Source of the DNA: Leguminivora glycinivorella
Lineage: Eukaryota; Arthropoda; Insecta; Lepidoptera; Tortricidae
Direction of reading: 5' to 3'
Length of the DNA stretch: 64,000 nucleotides
NCBI RefSeq assembly: GCF_023078275.1
Contig: NC_062990.1
Span: 1,195,501 to 1,259,500, forward strand
Position numbers and translations under genes: made by a program. The notes beneath the pieces were generated by a model, which searched no databases, was not told the DNA's origin, and worked only from the letters and a program-made list of their open reading frames with translations. Position 1 is the first letter of the stretch, and each line of letters starts with the position of its first letter. Below, piece after piece: positions 20,222-30,746 of the stretch.

Positions 20222-20460
20222 TTTATTTCCGGCAGACGGTGACTCGTCCCCACAAGATGGGCCCCCACAAAAAGCGACATCCAAGATGGCTCAAGGGCAA
20301 CACCGGTGTGAAAACTCAAGGGTGTCGAGAGGTGTACACCGCTTTCTGCCCAGTGGCTGTTAAGCCACTGCACCAACTCGCGTCTTATGCAAATTTTCAC
20401 TTCCACCCCTGGGGCATGTAGCCCTAACGACTCCACTCTGGACGGCCAGCCAAGGCAAGC
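20222..20460 (+). mobile_element. Interspersed repeat fragment, class uncertain
   Basis: A GC-richer segment contains actcaagggtgtcgagaggt, a small hairpin cccagtggctgttaagccactg and cacttccacccctggggc. I recognise similar sequence as dispersed in Lepidoptera. No coding frame is supported. It may be the 3' part of a LINE or SINE. Confidence 0.55.
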
Positions 20461-20469
20461 CAGAGGTAG

Positions 20470-20767
20470 AGAGTACTGTATATTATTATTATTATTATGA
20501 GCCTATTGTGTCCCACTGCTGGGCAAAGGCCTCCCCCTTCTTTCTCCATTCTTCTCGATCTTGAGCTAAAACTGGCCAGTCTGTCAAAAAGGAGTCCAAG
20601 TTATCCCGCCATCGCCGGCGAGGTCTGCCGGATCCTCTGTTCGCCTCATGGGGCTCCCATTCCGTGGCTATCTTGGCCCACAAGTCATTCGGCATACGGC
20701 AGACATGTCCAGCCCAGTCCCACTTTAACTTGGCCGCTTTTCGAGCTACATCAATTATCCGAGTTTT
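20470..20767 (-). mobile_element. 3' end of an RTE-type LINE
   Basis: On the minus strand the segment encodes the end of a LINE ORF2 and finishes in an AATAAT-type tail at about 20478-20498. Only about 270 bp remain, so the copy is severely 5' truncated. Its right edge abuts the T-run before the palindrome. Confidence 0.8.
20495..20764 (-). pseudogene. RTE-type LINE ORF2 C-terminus
   Basis: The frame holds the conserved C-terminal signatures of this LINE type: a KWDWAGHVCRMP block, a GRPRRRWRDNLDSF block and the terminal GEAFAQQWD motif, followed by a stop. The upstream reverse transcriptase is missing. The segment is a remnant and is often mis-annotated in arthropod genomes as a host gene. 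Confidence 0.8.
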
Positions 20768-20770
20768 TTT

Positions 20771-23700
20771 TTATGATTAGGAGCTGGTTTTTTTTTCTAT
20801 AGTTACTTACACTTAGTAGTACGATTGTGCAAATTTTGTTGAAAAATTCCCGGTGGTTCAGCCAGCAGAAGAAAAAAACCAAATTTATGAAATATGACTT
20901 TTCTCTAAAATTATTTAACTTTATCATACAATCTTTTTTTCATTGTGGTTAACTAAATAGTACTTATAACCTGGAAGAAATTTGAGTCTCCAACTATAAT
21001 ATATCTGCAAAAAGTACGTAAGTCAACATTTCAAAAAAAAATTCTTTTTAGTTTCTGAAGGAGGGACCACTCTAAGTGATACTTCTAAAAAAGCCTTATT
21101 TAATGATCTGGCCCCAATTTCATATAGGTGACAGGTGCGACAATTGTCACAAAATATTACATATGTAGAATTATTGGTTTCACCACGCTGACAGGTGCGA
21201 CAATTGTAGAATACAATTGTCACGACTAACCATAGGGATAAATGTATCAAATTTTTAATAGTAGTTGACTCAAATGGCAATAAGTAAATTTATTTAATGG
21301 ATATTTTTATGTTTATTGGCTGACTATAAATATAAATGCCTTTGTTAACTTCGATAAAACTTATTTAAAACTATTCATTACCTAAATCCTCTCCCACCAT
21401 TATATAATTTTCTTCGGTAACATTATTTGTGTATCAAATAGGCATTGGTTATGTGTTAGTATTTTGTTTCAAAAACAATATTGCAGTATGGATATAATAA
21501 GAAAGTTGACTATCTTAAAATTGATTTCCGACCGCAAATTCGTGTTATTTGATAAATTTGATAACAAATTAACATCCGCAATGAAAGTTAATACTTAAAT
21601 ATAAAGGAATAGCTCAGCGTTTGATTGAAACGGGTGTATGGCAAAGAAATAGAAATATCTAAGACATATACCTAACTTGGCACTATACTAAGTATTTAAT
21701 AAGTTTGAATTATTAATTATTAAGATATATAAAATTTAGTTCTTATAAACGTGAATAAAAGAAGAAAAAGTAAAAACATTGACCATTACTACAATAAAAA
21801 TATACAAATAAAACAAATTAAAACTATTCTAAACTAATAGTTAAAATGCTTAACTAAACTAAAAATATTTGAATTTGGAATTCGGTGTACCTAAATACGA
21901 CGGTAACTCGTTCATTTAAAAACGCTTAAATTAATTTGAGGGTATTTGTACAAAATAATATTAATGATAGCTATTTAGGTACATAGGTATGTAGTATTTT
22001 TTATGATACATAAGTTTAAAAACACAATTTAGTATAATAATACATATAACGCAGAGAAATCTCAAAAATATACCTAAGTACTAATAATGTTACGAAGGGG
22101 CCAATAGCGTTTACTAACAGCAACACTCTTAACTAATCATCGGTAGGCTTTATGCCCTTGTAATAAGGTACTAACATTGCTGCCGATGGTACAATGATAA
22201 AAATAAATTGAGATATCCGTAGTTTGCTACAAATTTAATTTCATATTTACGTAGCATTATTGAAACTTATATCGACGGCGAAGTAACAGGAACTCCTAAC
22301 TAAGTACGAAAACCTAAGTAGGTAGGAATTACTGTCACTATCACTAATAGTGTCACTATACTTCTCGCATGGGCAGCCATTTTGAACAAAACGCGTATGT
22401 CAACCACAAATTACTATAATTGTCACACAATTCGACACATCTTAATCCTCCTGTCGAGATTCACCGACAATTCTACAAATATGTCGCCTAGAAATAATAA
22501 TTATTGTTTCACAACATAATTGTAATACATACAATTGTAGCAAAATGCCTGTCATGTTTGTAAGCAATTCTATAGAAAATATTTTATAAAATTGTAATTT
22601 GTCACCTGTCATCGACAATTGTCGCTCGACATATGTCACTGACAATTGTAGCCTTTTTGAAACAGGGGCTGTCCGTCATATAAGTATGACAGTTAAAATC
22701 GAAAAGCAACAGTGTCAAAATTAAAAAAATAATGTTGGTTGGATTTTGTTACATTTTATTGTTATACCGTTCTAACACCGCCAAATAACTTAAATATTTA
22801 TTTACTGATCGAATGTGTAAAAATAAAACTAATTTTCGACAATATTGGCTTTAAAAAGATATACAGGGTATATTTTGATAGCGGGTCAGTGAGGGCAGCT
22901 ACCAGATCCCGTGCTGCTACGCGAAAACGGTCTAAAAGGAGACATTCCATCTATTTCAAATTGATGAAGATTGGCTTTTACAGATTTTGGAAATTAAATA
23001 ACATAAGTAGGTACAGGGCGTGAGAAAAAAAGTCATTTTTCAAAAACTTTTTTTGATACCAAATGATCCCATTCCTCTCAAGGATCAAAAGTTTGTATGG
23101 AACCAAAAAAAAATTCCGGCTAGAAAATCCACAAATCGAGAAAAACATTTCCCATACAATTTATATGAAAAAAATATTTTTTTATTTTTACATACGACTC
23201 ACTGTAATGTACTAAAAAGATACAAATTGAAGAGAACTTTCCCCATACATTTACTATGGAGAAAACGTGAAAATGTATTATGTAATGTAATTACGCCAAT
23301 TAGTCCTGTTACATTGAAGGACCGTAATAATGTATGAAAACATAACAGTAACATAAGATATAGTAAAATTAGAATACATTTTCACCTTTTTCCACATGGG
23401 GATTTTTTTTTGTGGCTTTTTAGTACATTACCGTAAGTTGATCTCTAGGAAACTATTGATACTGAATAATAATGGAATCGTTTGGCATTAAAATTTATGT
23501 GAAAATAAAAAATAAAATTTTTTTTTATACAAATTGTATTGGAAAAGTTTTTCTCAATTTGTGGATTTTCTAGCCGGATTTTTTTTTTGGTTCCATACAA
23601 ACTTTTGATCCTTGAGAGGAATGGGATCTTTTAGCATCAAAAAAGAGTTTGTGAAAAATGTTTTTTCCTAAATCTGTAAACGCCAATCTTCATCAATTTG

Positions 23701-24318
23701 AAATAGATGGAATGTCTCCTTAGACCGTTTTTCCGTAGCAGCACGGGATCTGGTAGCTGCCCTCACTGACCCGCTATCAAAATATACCCTGTATATCTTT
23801 TTGAAGCCAATATTGTCGAAAATTTGTTTTATTTTTACACATTCGATCAGGAAATATTTTTTTAATTTATTTGGCGGTGTTAGAACGGTATAACAATAAA
23901 ATGTAACAAAATCCAACCAAAATAATTTTTTAATTTTGACACTGTTGCTTTTCGATTTTAACTGTCAAACTTATATGACTGACAGATCATTAAATAAGGC
24001 TTTTTTAGAAGTAACACTTAGAGTGGTCCCTTTTCAGAAACCGAAATTTTTTTTTTTGAAATGTTGACTTACGTACTTTTTGCAGAAATATTATAGTTGG
24101 AGACTCAATTTTCTTCCAGGTTATAAGTACTATTTAGTTAACCAAAATGAAAAAAAGATTGTATGATAGAGTTAAATACTTTTAGAGAAAAATCATATTT
24201 CATGAATTTGGTTTTTTTTTCTGCCGGCTGAACCACTGGGAATTTTTCAACAAAACTTTGCACAATCGTACTACTAAGTGTACGTAACTATAGAAAAAAA
24301 ACAGCTTCTAATCATTAA
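20771..24318. mobile_element. Fold-back element: 3.5-kb imperfect palindrome with nested insertion
   Basis: The left arm (20771-21109 continued at about 22669-23275) returns in reverse complement at about 23375-24318. The outer edges are ttatgattaggagctggttt and its inverted partner ending in ttctaatcatta. The arms are about 950 bp each once the nested element is removed. They align over most of their length with small indels, and the central spacer is about 100 bp. Landmarks common to both arms are agtacgtaagtcaacatttc, the phrase at the atccaaccaaaataa edge, and cagcacgggatctggtagct. No transposase frame is seen. A partial third copy of arm sequence lies at 31195-31505. Confidence 0.8.
21110..22668. 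mobile_element. Non-autonomous DNA element nested in the palindrome arm
   Basis: Both ends carry short inverted termini (gccccaatttca at the left, tgaaacagggg at the right) flanked by ctg. The intact opposite arm of the palindrome (near 23975-23985) lacks the 1.55-kb segment, which defines the insertion. Subterminal regions are rich in the palindrome acaattgt and in gacaggtg and gacatatg motifs, as expected for transposase-binding repeats. The interior is AT-rich and non-coding. Target-site duplication is 2-3 bp at most and not certain. Confidence 0.75.
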
Positions 24319-24520
24319 AGGGCATTTTTTCTTTCCTTATCCTGCTACGGCCTTTACGTTCATTGTATTACACTATTGGTGAAATGTTTTGTTGGCCGAA
24401 CGAAATGCTGCGGAGTATAGCCACAGAATATATAATAGTGTATAGCCGCTGTGAACACTCATGCTTGACGAAGGATCTCCAATGGATGCAAAACATGTCA
24501 CCTCGATAAAATAAGAGGTG

Positions 24521-24675
24521 TTTCACACTAGTTACGTCCGATCCGAATACGATCTGAATCCGTGAAAATATGATCCGTAGTTGACGTAGAACTTTTTCTA
24601 TGGCCATTAACGCAAGAATCACGGAAAGAATTCTTGTGATGGAACTCCACGGAGATCGGATCTAGTGTGACCATA
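24521..24675. mobile_element. Small inverted-repeat element
   Basis: The edges cacactagttacgtccgatc and gatcggatctagtgtg are inverted with decay around about 120 bp of non-coding sequence. This is consistent with a MITE. Confidence 0.5.
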
Positions 24676-24734
24676 ATAGTTCTACGGCTATTACCGTTCT
24701 ACGGATTATATTTTCATGGGTACGGATTCGGATG

Positions 24735-24883
24735 AGGGGGGCGATTTTTGAATCTCTCACACGGGATTTTGTCACTAAAATACCTTTCCTCTGAGAAAAT
24801 ACCGGTTGAAAACGGTGACTTGCTTATTATTTTCAGTGACAATTTTCTGAATTCGAACGCGAGAGACTCAAAAATTGGCCCCC
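24735..24883. mobile_element. MITE of about 150 bp
   Basis: The left edge gggggcgatttttgaatctc and the right edge gagactcaaaaattggcccc are inverted repeats. Inner phrases (ttgtcactaaaat and ttttcagtgacaa) continue the pairing imperfectly. Non-coding. Confidence 0.7.
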
Positions 24884-25099
24884 AGACGTAGTGACTGCTC
24901 TAAACGTAAGTAAACCGTGTTTATATCCTTATACTTTTCGCTAACACTAAGACCGAACTCACTCAAAGTTATCCTGTATGCGGAACGCCAGAATAAAATT
25001 AAAATGTTTAGCTGCCGTGACTGTATGCGGCTTCAAAATAATAATGTTCTTTAGTTAAAGTAATTGCTAGGACGTTCTTTACATATTTTCAGTTTCATT

Positions 25100-25179
25100 A
25101 ACCGTATGTAGGGATTTTTAAGCGGTAAGAGAGCGCGACTTTCGATCTGGAGGTCGCGGGTTCGAACCCCGGCTCGCAC
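25100..25179 (+). repeat. tRNA-like / SINE-head fragment
   Basis: The segment has a good RNA polymerase III B box (ggttcgaaccc) and a plausible anticodon-arm and 3' acceptor region (ggctcgca). The 5' acceptor half is missing or diverged (ggatttttaagcggtaagag). It is most simply a truncated tRNA-derived SINE or tRNA pseudogene, not a working tRNA gene. Confidence 0.6.
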
Positions 25180-25183
25180 AGTT

Positions 25184-25485
25184 GAGCATTTCTTATTTTT
25201 TTGCCATTTTTTATTTTGATTTTTTTTTAGGAAATTTTCACGAGTACTTTCAATCTCACTGGGAGACAAAAAGTTTCCCAGAATTTCCATACATTTTTGT
25301 TACTTTCCTCTTTTGTTACCCCGCACAACATGTACGAAAATGGTAACAAAATAAGAAAAAATCGTATGGGACAATTTTTTTTAACTACTAGGATTGAAAA
25401 AGCTAGTGATTCTAAGTAGAAATAGTATAATGTTTTTCAAAGATATCACATTTCATAAAAGTGGCGAAAAAAAAAAGAAATGCTC
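25184..25485. mobile_element. MITE family M4, copy 1
   Basis: The 302-bp element has termini gagcattt and aaatgctc and is flanked by the 4-bp direct repeat AGTT (25180-25183 and 25486-25489). A second copy with its own target duplication lies at 28356-28665. The interior phrase ttaccccgcacaacatgtac and the rest are shared. Four-base target duplications are known for Sola- and Chapaev-type transposons; the superfamily is not resolved here. Confidence 0.85.
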
Positions 25486-25742
25486 AGTTATGACAAAAAA
25501 CCAGTCAATTTCAATGGATTCAAATCGAAGGTCATTGGCGCAGGGGGCTCCCAATTCGTCTGTATGACCCAGACCCCAATGTTTGTCACTTCGTCCAAAC
25601 TTCTTTATAATGATTGCAATTTTCGGCAACGGCGTCCTTGGCACCGAAATGGGATCGCGATAACGACTCAAGGACCCTTGCGTACGCGTGAAACTTATGA
25701 ATACCTAAGGGTAAATGAGAATGATTGTAGTTTTGTTGAGTT

Positions 25743-26050
25743 TTTTTTATACTACGTCGGTGGCAAACAAGCGTACGGCCCGCCTGATGGAAAGCGGTCA
25801 CCGTAACCTATGGACGCCTGCAACTCAAAGAGTGTCACATGCGCGTCGCCACCTCAGAAACTTGTACTGCCCTTTTGCTGTGTTAAATACACAGTAAAAA
25901 GGAGTGCACAAGTTCCAAGGAGGGTTCGGGTTGCCGACGACTCAAAGGACAATAGACGGAATAAGTCAGTTCCGTAAGTCCTTCCGTCATCAGCACACCG
26001 CACCCTCGTTGAGCTCTGGCAGCCTTACTCACCGGCAGGAACACAACAAG
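25743..26050 (-). mobile_element. SINE / LINE 3' end (family R3)
   Basis: The minus-strand sequence ends in an A-tail (T-run at 25740-25750). It carries the family phrases ggtggcaaacaagcgtacgg and ccgtaacctatggacgcctg, and the GTGTTAAATACACAG-like imperfect palindrome near 25880. It matches 33635-34080 and 46870-47210 over about 300 bp. No protein is encoded. Confidence 0.75.
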
Positions 26051-26143
26051 TTTAGGATTAAAGGTAGAGAGTTAAAAAAATTGTTAGCGTTCTGGGGATT
26101 TTTCTAGGAGCCTACCACCTAGAAAACGTCATTCGAAACTTAA

Positions 26144-26661
26144 GACGATACAGGAGGGGTCAATTCTCCATACAAACGCTCTAGACTATTTCCTCCCTGG
26201 TTTTTGAAGATAGAACAATGATTATGTCAACACAGATTGTTATTATTTTTATCTGATTGACGGGACCGTTTTGATTTTTTTGATATTTTATTTTTAAAGA
26301 CGCTAGAGCCAATCAAAAATTTCCAAAAACGGCCTTTTTCATTATGATGCAAAAAAAGGTGCGATACTCAAGATCGGTAACAATTAGCCAAAAAAACTAA
26401 ACGGTTCGACACAGATTATTAAATTTCATTGTTATTCAGATTCTCAAATTCCGTTCCGATTGATTGAGTTTTGAAGGAGGAAACAGTCGAGAGCGAAACC
26501 TCGATTTTAAAGATTTTTTCGCAATATCTTTTAACTGAGTTGTTCTTAATAAACATTTTTTTTCGATAAATCTAGTTAATAACACTAGTATATTTAACTA
26601 AAATTCCCAAATTGAAAGGGGGGGCTCCTTTCCATTTTAGCATTTTCGCTCCTGTAGCGTC
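26144..26661. mobile_element. TTAA-flanked MITE (family M5), copy 1
   Basis: The 518-bp element is bounded by TTAA on both sides (26140-26143 and 26662-26665). Termini gacgatacaggag and ctcctgtagcgtc form a 13-bp inverted repeat with one mismatch. TTAA target duplication points to piggyBac or Kolobok machinery. A second, right-truncated copy lies at 55645-56107 in a Gmap intron. Confidence 0.85.
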
Positions 26662-26690
26662 TTAACACTTGAATCCCTCACTGTAGGCCT

Positions 26691-26815
26691 AGCACATGAT
26701 TGCCGCGGGAGTATGTCGCCGCGAGATAGATGACACGTCTTCTTCTAACTGTATTAATGACATAAGGACGGATAGTCTGTCTCGCGGCGACATACTCTCG
26801 CGGCAATCATGTGCT
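26691..26815. repeat. Hairpin repeat with ~39-bp arms
   Basis: The left arm starting agcacatgattgccgcggga (26691-26730) is repeated inverted at about 26776-26815, ending cggcaatcatgtgct, with only a few mismatches. The 45-bp loop is non-coding. It is likely a small MITE. Confidence 0.75.
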
Positions 26816-26919
26816 GACCCTGCTGTAATCAGAATTATATTTTGGAATCTCTCGCTACGCTCAGGCAGGATCCAATTATGGAAGCCTTTGCTTCGACAGG
26901 ATTCAATGTAGGTACGCCG

Positions 26920-27420
26920 TAAATATATTATTTTTCCCCTCACTAGCTCGGAAACACGTGTTTTCGTCGGTGAGATTGCCAATTCCGCTATGTGTCAAAA
27001 TTTGTCCTTTAATACCAGCGGGTAAAAACGCATTTTATCCACTAGTGGGTAAAGTAATTTGACCTTGAATAAAGTCAAATTAACTGCTTTAAAATTGATA
27101 AAAATAGGTGAATCTAGTAATAAAGATGATTTACCACATGTGAAACTACTGGAAGCAGAGATAAACGTATTTTTTGCGTTATAGTTTCCTCGCTTTAGTG
27201 AGGGGAAAAGTTTTGTGTTACATTTGGGTGCAAATGTATTTTACTTCTCGTGTGTTAAAATACTCGCAAGTTCAGGATTCTATTCTCGAACCACTCGCTT
27301 CGCTCGTGGTTCAACTATAGAATCCTTTCACTTGCTCGTTTTTCAATTCCACACTCGGCGTTAAAATACAACTTTGCCCCCTTGTGTAACAAATAACTAT
27401 TGTTCCCTTGTGGGTCAAAA
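26920..27420 (-). mobile_element. Dispersed repeat family R2, copy 2
   Basis: It is the reverse complement of about 3455-3820. It includes extra internal sequence (about 27090-27180) and a local palindrome, cactcgcttcgctcgtgg, at about 27293-27310. Confidence 0.75.
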
Positions 27421-27459
27421 TAGGATTTTCTATTAGATTGATAACATTAACTTAATGTT

Positions 27460-27720
27460 TAATGCAGAGGAATTCTATGCAGGTTTTATACAGAAGCCCG
27501 AAGCGGAACTTCGAAAGCCAACGAAGGCTGAAGGCCGAGCTCCGCCTAGGGCCGAAGGTCCGGAGCGTCCCTGACAGTCGCGCCGGCGGCGGGCCGGGAA
27601 GTTGGAGCTTAAACACCACCCAATATAAGTACTAAAAGTGTCTTGAGAAGCTCAAGTAGGGCTTGCGGCCTTTAGTTAAAAAAGTTAAGTATATATGTAT
27701 GCAGGTAGGTATACCTTTAA
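27460..27720. other. GC-richer intergenic patch
   Basis: A GC-rich patch at about 27490-27610 stands out from AT-rich surroundings. No open frame or repeat match was recognised. Confidence 0.35.
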
Positions 27721-27724
27721 CCAA

Positions 27725-27845
27725 GGATTATTTATATAGGATTTACATACTTCATACTAAGAATCGTACCTCGAATTTTTAGCGCCACCTATTAAATAAC
27801 TACACTGATGATGCCTACAATTTTTTTTTTCAAAATGTGTATTGA
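27725..27845. mobile_element. Dispersed repeat fragment (pair with 51785-51895)
   Basis: The phrases ccaaggattatttatatagg, gaatcgtacctcgaattttt and actacactgatgatgcct recur in reverse complement at about 51785-51895. Confidence 0.7.
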
Positions 27846-27864
27846 CGAGACATCATTTTCGTGA

Positions 27865-27975
27865 TTGGTAGCTCGTGTCGATTTAAAACACTCCCTTCGG
27901 TCGTGTTTTAATTTATCGCCACTCGTTTCGAACTTCCTTTTCTACGCACTTGTATCGTAATGTACTTTTGCAAGT
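27865..27975 (-). mobile_element. Dispersed repeat family R4 fragment
   Basis: It carries cgatttaaaacactcccttc and tttatcgccactcgtttcga, the reverse complement of phrases in the 6013-6398 copies. Confidence 0.75.
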
Positions 27976-28355
27976 TTCTCGCGCCCTATAAATTAATCTA
28001 TTAGATTTCAATTTCATATTCATCGGCCTTCCTATCACCCACACACCCTTGATTAGTAAATTCGTAGTTCATTGCTGAGTCAGCCCGTCATTCAACACAA
28101 TTGAACTTTCAACCTTGACACTTGCACATAAGGTCTACTTTTAATACTTTTACACTCACATAGCTTCTTTAGAAATTATAAGGGTACGTAGCCAAATGCA
28201 CAAACGCTTACGATATATTGATTTCGTAGCCAGCTCTCTATCGCTCTCACAGAGCCAGCCTGCGCTGCATTTCGATCAACGATTGTCATGATGAATGATT
28301 GGCTACGCCAGCAGAACATTCTTGATATTTACTGCGTCAATATAAAGTCTAATTT
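27976..28355. other. Intergenic, nothing recognised
   Basis: No gene or repeat edge was identified between the R4 fragment and MITE M4 copy 2. Confidence 0.4.
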
Positions 28356-28665
28356 GAGCATTTCTTTTTTTTGCCAATATTTTTTTTTTATTGTTTTAGG
28401 GAATTTTAGGTCAATTGTACTCAGAATCACGAGTACTTTCAATCTCACTGGGAGACAAAAAGTGTCCCAGAATTTCCATCCATTTTTTTTACTTTCCTCT
28501 TTTGTTACCCCATACAACATGTACGGAAAATGGTAACAAAATAAGAAAAAATCGTATGGGACAAATTTTTTAACTACTAGGATTGAAAAGGCTAGTAATT
28601 CTGAGTAGAAATAGCATTTTTTCAAAAATATCACACTTCATAAAAGTGGTAAAAAAAAAATGCTC
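28356..28665. mobile_element. MITE family M4, copy 2
   Basis: The 310-bp element has the same termini as the copy at 25184-25485 and is flanked by the 4-bp direct repeat ATTT (28352-28355 and 28666-28669). It has a short extra segment near 28410-28430 relative to copy 1. Confidence 0.85.
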
Positions 28666-29029
28666 ATTTACCAAGTTCACATTGATACAGCTAGTCTACA
28701 AATAACTGAACATTCTTGAATCGTATTATCAAGCCTTAAGGTATATCATTAGTCAGTTCAATGTCATTATAAGACGCCATTCAAGGTTATAAAATATACA
28801 GACGCGGACAAAGTGCGAAATATATGTATACACGGCTTTATTGCTTACATTTTAAGGTCGTGGATAGACATTTTGGCACTATGCCCGTATCTATATTTAT
28901 ACCTCGACGGTTCGTGACTCGGTGGTGGTTTGCAATGACATGTGCCATGTTTCTGTTTTGATGCAGAATAGGAAATTACTGAGAAAATTGTGTTTTCACC
29001 GCACCAAAGATATCTGTAACTCCGTATAG

Positions 29030-29150
29030 ACAGCTACATACATACATACTATCACGCCTGTATCCCATGAAGGGGTAAGCAGAGCACATGATTACTCAAG
29101 TTTCAGTACCACTCTTGGCAAATAAGGGGCTGAAAGAAAACGAAACTGTG
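29030..29150. mobile_element. Dispersed repeat fragment (family R6)
   Basis: The phrase cacgcctgtatcccatgaag and the following agcagagcacatga recur in reverse complement near 63390-63430, and the latter half near 51730. I recognise it as a common lepidopteran dispersed sequence. Confidence 0.6.
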
Positions 29151-29194
29151 ACATTTTAAGAAAAAAACGTACCTCAGAACCATACCTATAGAAA

Positions 29195-29425
29195 AAGGTA
29201 CGGTGGCCTAGATGGCATTACACCTTTGGGGAACGCTCGGCTAGATGGCGCTAATATGAATATTTGACATTTTAACACATACCGTCAAGCTAAGAATATG
29301 GGCCAAATTGTCAAAACTGAGGTTTAAAAGTTTTAAGCTTGTGTCGAGAGATGGCAGTTTATGCACTGTGATTACATATTTTACTTTGACAGTAACTCTC
29401 TATAATACTTGATCGTCTTTGACCA
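29195..29425. mobile_element. Dispersed repeat family R5, copy 1
   Basis: Phrases ggtggcctagatggca, ttttaacacatacc, tatgggccaaattgtcaa and agagatggcagtttatgcac recur in reverse complement at 43195-43440. The first phrase also recurs at about 58295-58330. Confidence 0.7.
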
Positions 29426-29454
29426 CACTAACTGGTAAAGGAAGGCTCACAACT

Positions 29455-29860
29455 GTGCCTCTTTGAAAACAATAGTACATTACGATACAAGTGCGGAAAA
29501 GCGAAAGTTCAGAACGAGTTGCGATAAATTGAAACACGACCGAAGGCAGTGTTTTAAATCGACACGACGCCTTCCTCTTCGCGCGTGTATCGTACCACGT
29601 TTTTCAGTCATAAGTGTCACAACATAAAGAACCATTTCTCGCACTAATGCGATAAAAAAACACCATGTACTGAAATAGTACCTACATTACGACACAAGTG
29701 CGTAAAAAAGGAAGGTCGACGAATTTCCTTTTCGCACGTGTATCGTACGACGTTTTTCAGTACAGATGACCCTCCGAAGTTTCGACCTGGCATATAATGA
29801 ATCACTTCTCGCACTAGTGCGTAAAAAAATACCATCTGTACTGAAAATAACTATTTCACC
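29455..29860. mobile_element. Dispersed repeat family R4, rearranged copies
   Basis: Two or three partial copies are joined. Phrases include acattacgatacaagtgcg, cagtacagatgaccctccga and gcactagtgcgtaaaaaaat. The last, followed by accatctgtactg, shows the unoccupied equivalent of the site where composite element copy 1 inserted. Confidence 0.75.
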
Positions 29861-30100
29861 GCACCTTTGTAGATACTCTAAGTTTTCGCATTTATCTACA
29901 AAAACGACAAATCGAATTATTTTTTTTTCTTATTTTCCTGCTGGAATGATTTTAAATAATTGTTCGACATGACTTGAAACCTTCGCAATGCTCAAGTGTT
30001 CAGAAATCTTCTCGAGGCTGAGGCGTAGGGTTAGAGCTGGCGTAGCTTTATCTATTTGACGTTCAAGTCCAATGTAATATATGACTTGAAAAATAAATTA
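29861..30100. other. Intergenic, nothing recognised
   Basis: AT-rich, no gene or repeat edge seen. Confidence 0.4.
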
Positions 30101-30104
30101 TCTT

Positions 30105-30260
30105 TATCACACAAATAAATGCCCTTACCGGGCCATTTGAACCCAGGACTATCGGCAGTCGGCACAGATTAATAATATTTAAGTTACTAACTATCGATTA
30201 GCAGACAGGGCCACTAATGTAATGTCACTATCGACTGGGCCAGTCTGGTCTCATATTCAA
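30105..30260 (-). mobile_element. tRNA-derived SINE head, partial
   Basis: On the minus strand the sequence begins like a tRNA promoter (tggcccagtcgatagtgaca) and carries a B-box-like tgggttcaaatgg near 30140. It is interrupted by about 60 bp of AT-rich sequence. It is the same family as the copy at 30345-30620. Confidence 0.65.
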
Positions 30261-30344
30261 GTATTCAGGGGAAAATATTTATTAAAATCAAAAGCTCCGA
30301 AACTTACGGAACCTTATGTACACTCAGGAGTGAAAACTATTAAT

Positions 30345-30620
30345 TTATAAAATAAATAAATAAATATTATAGGACATCCATACACAGATTGACTGAGTCC
30401 CAGGACGGTAAGCTCAAGAAGGCTTGTGTCGTGGGTACTAGGCAACGATATACATAATATGCAAACAATACATAGAAAACATCCATGACTCAGGAACAAA
30501 TAGGTAACTGTGGTGCTCATCACACAAATAAAGACCCTTACCGGGATGGGAACCGACCAGATCGGCTTAGCAGGGTCATAAGGGTCACTATCTACTGGGC
30601 CAGTCTTGCCGTCATAGTCC
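30345..30620 (-). mobile_element. tRNA-derived SINE with TATT-type tail
   Basis: On the minus strand a tRNA-related head (A-box-like ctggcccagtagatagtgac, degenerate B box near 30545) is followed by a body with tcctgagtcatggatgtttt. It ends in a (TTTA)n tail at about 30345-30362. The body resembles a common lepidopteran SINE or RTE-like 3' end. No protein is encoded. Confidence 0.75.
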
Positions 30621-30631
30621 AGCTTTAGGGT

Positions 30632-30746
30632 CCCCCCACATCTAGCGTCTCGCGAGCGTAGCGTCGGGCCAACTGTATGTACAAGGCGTCTTTTTCCATA
30701 CAGTTGGCCCGACGACGTTACGCTCGCAAGACACTGGATGTGATGT
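30632..30746. mobile_element. Palindromic MITE with C-tract end, copy 2
   Basis: It shares ccccacatctagcgtctcgc and cgtcgggccaact with 5690-5848 and pairs with agttggcccgacg and ctggatgtg at its right. The centre is about 25 bp. The flanking C run is only six long here. Confidence 0.75.

Noticed and set aside
22739..23337. Two frames of 94 and 105 codons in the palindrome
   Set aside because: The opposite arm carries a related frame only because it is an inverted copy, and reading frames are broken by indels between arms.
25100..25179. Possible functional tRNA gene
   Set aside because: The 5' half does not pair with the 3' acceptor; it looks like a truncated copy.
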